From Pseudorhodoplanes sp049324435 (lineage in GTDB: Bacteria; Pseudomonadota; Alphaproteobacteria; Rhizobiales; Xanthobacteraceae), in assembly GCA_049324435.1 (NCBI GenBank), contig JBMOOQ010000006.1, positions 39,498 through 103,497 on the forward strand: a stretch of 64,000 nucleotides of DNA, given 5' to 3'. Positions 61,798 to 64,000 of the stretch are shown in pieces; position 1 is the first letter of the stretch, and each line of letters starts with the position of its first letter. The translations under genes and the position numbers were made by a program. The notes under the pieces are model-generated. The model saw only the letters and a program-made list of their open reading frames with translations, made no database searches and was not told the DNA's origin.

Positions 61798-63231
61798 GTG
61801 AAGCTGTTTCAGGCCCCCAGAAAGACCTTGGGCGATCTCGATGCGGAAGCGGCCGCCTCCGTCATTGCGACAGCGGCGGACATCGCGCTGGTAGTGAATG
61901 CGCGGGGCGTCATCCAGGATCTGGCGTTTCCGCGCGCGGAACTCGCGGCCGAATTCGCCGATGCATCCGAATGGATCGGTCGATCATGGGCTGACATGCT
62001 TGTGGAGGAAAGCCGCCCCAAGGTGCGGGCGCTGCTCGATGAGGCGACCGGGACGACACCATCGCGCTGGCGTCAGCTTAATCACCGGTCGGTCAGCGGC
62101 GCCGAATTTCCAATTCTGTACTCTGTCGTCAAGATTGGTGCAGAGGATCGCTTCGTTGTTGTCGGGCGCGATCTGCGTACGCTGGCCACACTCCAGCAGC
62201 GGCTGGTGGAAGCGCAGATGTCGATGGAGCGGGATTATTCCCGCCTGCGCCATGTCGAGACACGTTACCGAATCCTGTTCCAGACTTCGGCGGAGCCCGT
62301 CCTCGTCGTGGACGCTGCCACCGACAAGGTCGTCGAGGCCAATCCGGCTGCAACCCGTCTGTTCGGGGATTGTGTCGGGCGTACGGTCGGCAATGGATTT
62401 CCGCCAAACCTGCCGGCCGAGGCAATGCAGTCTCTGCGGTCCTTGTCCACCTCTGTCAGGGCAGGGCTCGGCGTCGAGGACCTGCACGTTCGTTTGAGCG
62501 ATACCAATCAGGAGTTTGTGGTGTCGACGTCAATGTTCCGCCAGGCGACGTCGGCATTCTATCTGATCCGGTTCACCCCCTCGCATATTCAGACTGCGAT
62601 GCCGCAGCCGTCGACCGGCCAGACAAGGCTGATGAAATTTGCGCGCAACGCGCCCGACGGCATTGTCATAACCGATGTCCAGGGACGCGTGTTGTCTGCG
62701 AACGCGGCCTTTCTCCAGATGGCCCAGCTCATCACCGAGGATCAGTCTCGCGGGCAAGAGCTCGACCGCTGGCTTGGCCGTTCGGATGTGGACATGCGAG
62801 TCGTTATTGCCAATCTTCGTCAGCACGGCTCGGTTCATTTGTTTTCGACGGTGATCAGAGGCGAGCTTGGCGCGACCATCGACGTCGAGGTTTCGGCGAT
62901 TTCGCAACTCGACGGCGACGAGATGAGTTTCGGTTTTGTAATCCGTAATGTCGGCCGCAGGCTCGCCGCCATGGCCGCCAGCGACCAGAGCACGCTGACG
63001 CGCTCGCCTGAGCAACTGAAAGATCTGATCGGACGCGTGCCGCTAAAAGACATCGTGCGCGACACGACCGATGTGATCGAGCGGCTTTCGATCGAGGCGG
63101 CGCTTGAGCTGACCGGCGACAATCGCGCCGCAGCGGCCGAGATGCTCGGTCTCAGCCGCCAGAGTCTTTACGTCAAGTTGCGCCGCTTCGGGCTCGCGGA
63201 CGGTGCCGGCGAGGGTGACGATGAACACTAG
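61798..63231 (+). CDS. ppsR1: PpsR-type PGC repressor next to ppaA/bchG (PpsR1-like)
   Basis: 477-aa PAS-PAS-HTH regulator, paralogue of the one beside bphP: same linker (EAQMSMERDYSRLRHVETRYRILF) and HTH (LTGDNRAAAAEMLGLSRQSLYVKLRRFGL). GTG 61798 is the best start; the upstream TTG (61726) has no support. It contains a single Cys, C192, in the second PAS region and none in the HTH, unlike PpsR proteins with a redox cysteine in the HTH. It overlaps bchG by 11 bp. Number 1 follows Bradyrhizobium usage for the copy beside aerR. Confidence 0.9.
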   Translation: MKLFQAPRKTLGDLDAEAAASVIATAADIALVVNARGVIQDLAFPRAELAAEFADASEWIGRSWADMLVEESRPKVRALLDEATGTTPSRWRQLNHRSVSGAEFPILYSVVKIGAEDRFVVVGRDLRTLATLQQRLVEAQMSMERDYSRLRHVETRYRILFQTSAEPVLVVDAATDKVVEANPAATRLFGDCVGRTVGNGFPPNLPAEAMQSLRSLSTSVRAGLGVEDLHVRLSDTNQEFVVSTSMFRQATSAFYLIRFTPSHIQTAMPQPSTGQTRLMKFARNAPDGIVITDVQGRVLSANAAFLQMAQLITEDQSRGQELDRWLGRSDVDMRVVIANLRQHGSVHLFSTVIRGELGATIDVEVSAISQLDGDEMSFGFVIRNVGRRLAAMAASDQSTLTRSPEQLKDLIGRVPLKDIVRDTTDVIERLSIEAALELTGDNRAAAAEMLGLSRQSLYVKLRRFGLADGAGEGDDEH

Positions 63232-64000
63232 GTCCCTCCACGGTGTGGCACGCCCGGATCCTGCGGCGCTGCTTGAATTGCTGAAGCCGATCACCTGGTT
63301 CCCGCCAATGTGGGCCTATGGATGCGGCGTCGTCTCGTCGGGCCTCGCTGTCACCGACCGCTGGCCATATGTGATCGCCGGCATTCTTCTCGCAGGGCCG
63401 ATGGTCTGCGGCACCTCGCAGGCCGTGAATGACTGGTTCGATCGTCATGTTGATGCGATCAACGAACCGGACCGGCCGATACCGTCGGGCCGCGTGCCTG
63501 GTCATTGGGGCCTTTACATTGCGGTCGCGTGGACTGTCCTGTCCCTTCTGCTTGCGACCGTGCTCGGCCTGTGGGGCTTCGCCGCGGCTGTTGTCGGACT
63601 GGCGCTCGCCTGGGCCTATAGCGCGCCGCCGTTGCGGCTCAAGCAGAATGGATGGTGGGGAAATTCCGCGGTCGCCGGATGTTACGAAGGCTTGCCCTGG
63701 TTTACCGGCGCGGCGGTAATGGCGGCCGCATTCCCGGACTGGCGCATCGTATTGCTGGCCGCGCTCTACAGCATTGGTGCTCACGGCATCATGACGCTCA
63801 ATGACTTCAAGTCGATCGAAGGCGACAAGCGCATGGGCATCGCGTCGCTTCCGGTTCAGCTTGGTGCCGGTGGCGCTGCCCGGCTCGCCTGTGTGGTGAT
63901 GGCAGTGCCGCAATTTGCCGTGGTTGCGATTCTGTCGTCCTGGGATCGTCCGTTTCACGCGGCCGGTGTGTCGGCCGTCTTGATCGCGCAAATCCTGCTC
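63221..64000 (+). CDS. bchG: Bacteriochlorophyll synthase BchG (5' part, runs off the window)
   Basis: First 260 codons of the UbiA-type enzyme that esterifies bacteriochlorophyllide a with geranylgeranyl or phytyl diphosphate. Both Asp motifs are present: NDWFDRHVDAINEPDRPIPSG (about 75-95) and NDFKSIEGDKRMGI. Start LLELLKPITWFPPMWAYGCG is typical. About 40 residues are missing at the 3' end. ATG 63221 lies within the end of ppsR, so translation is coupled. bchP would be expected next. Confidence 0.95.
   Translation, partial: MNTRSLHGVARPDPAALLELLKPITWFPPMWAYGCGVVSSGLAVTDRWPYVIAGILLAGPMVCGTSQAVNDWFDRHVDAINEPDRPIPSGRVPGHWGLYIAVAWTVLSLLLATVLGLWGFAAAVVGLALAWAYSAPPLRLKQNGWWGNSAVAGCYEGLPWFTGAAVMAAAFPDWRIVLLAALYSIGAHGIMTLNDFKSIEGDKRMGIASLPVQLGAGGAARLACVVMAVPQFAVVAILSSWDRPFHAAGVSAVLIAQILL

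Noticed and set aside
1..64000. CRISPR arrays, tRNA/rRNA genes, insertion sequences
   Set aside because: No regularly spaced repeats, cloverleaf-like segments, or transposase motifs were seen on either strand; absence judged by reading only.

Overview
The window is the core of an aerobic-type photosynthesis gene cluster (PGC) of a purple non-sulfur or aerobic anoxygenic alphaproteobacterium. The cluster includes heme oxygenase, a kinase-less bacteriophytochrome, two PpsR repressors, an AerR/PpaA anti-repressor, cytochrome c2, HemA, PuhE and AcsF. That arrangement points to the Hyphomicrobiales (Rhizobiales), and by gene order most resembles photosynthetic Bradyrhizobium / Rhodopseudomonas. 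This placement is inferred from gene order; no database search was possible.

Layout. (1) 1-5322: copper efflux and detoxification genes (cusB 3' end, cusA interrupted by a 10-N assembly gap, a Tat-exported multicopper oxidase, and a convergent DUF411 protein). (2) 5662-10415: a small phage-like island on the minus strand (ParB-DNA methyltransferase, an unknown 229-aa protein, two tandem DUF5681 proteins, and a frameshifted terminase large subunit). (3) 10861-16687: a minus-strand unit of two ABC permeases, an ATPase, a Tat-type binding protein, an LVIVD-repeat protein and a CobW/G3E GTPase. (4) 17384-64000: the PGC, open at the right edge inside bchG.

PGC in order: bchI-bchD-hydrolase-cbbY-like (+); dxs-bchO-crtI-crtB (+); crtD-crtC (-); crtE-crtF-bchC-X-Y-Z-pufQ-B-A-L-M-hmuO (+); ppsR-bphP (-); cycA (+); bchF-N-B-H-L-M-lhaA-puhA-B-C-bciE-acsF-puhE-hemA (-, 14 genes with overlapping or nearly touching ends); aerR/ppaA-ppsR-bchG (+).

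Together these supply tetrapyrrole precursor (HemA), Mg chelation (BchIDH), methylation (BchM), oxygen-dependent ring E formation (AcsF with probable BciE), dark Pchlide reduction (BchLNB), chlorin reduction and side-chain steps (BchF, BchXYZ, BchC), phytylation (BchG), isoprenoid supply (DXS), carotenoids of the spirilloxanthin branch (CrtEBICDF), the LH1-reaction-centre core (PufBALM, PuhA) with assembly factors, a soluble cytochrome c2 donor, and light/redox regulation. Matches to the PpsR/CrtJ operator TGT-N12-ACA occur upstream of bchI, dxs, crtD/crtE, bchC (two) and ppsR/cycA, and a degenerate one lies in front of bchF/aerR. No pufC, pufX, puc, crtA or bchE is present within the window.

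No tRNA, rRNA, CRISPR array or insertion sequence was recognised.
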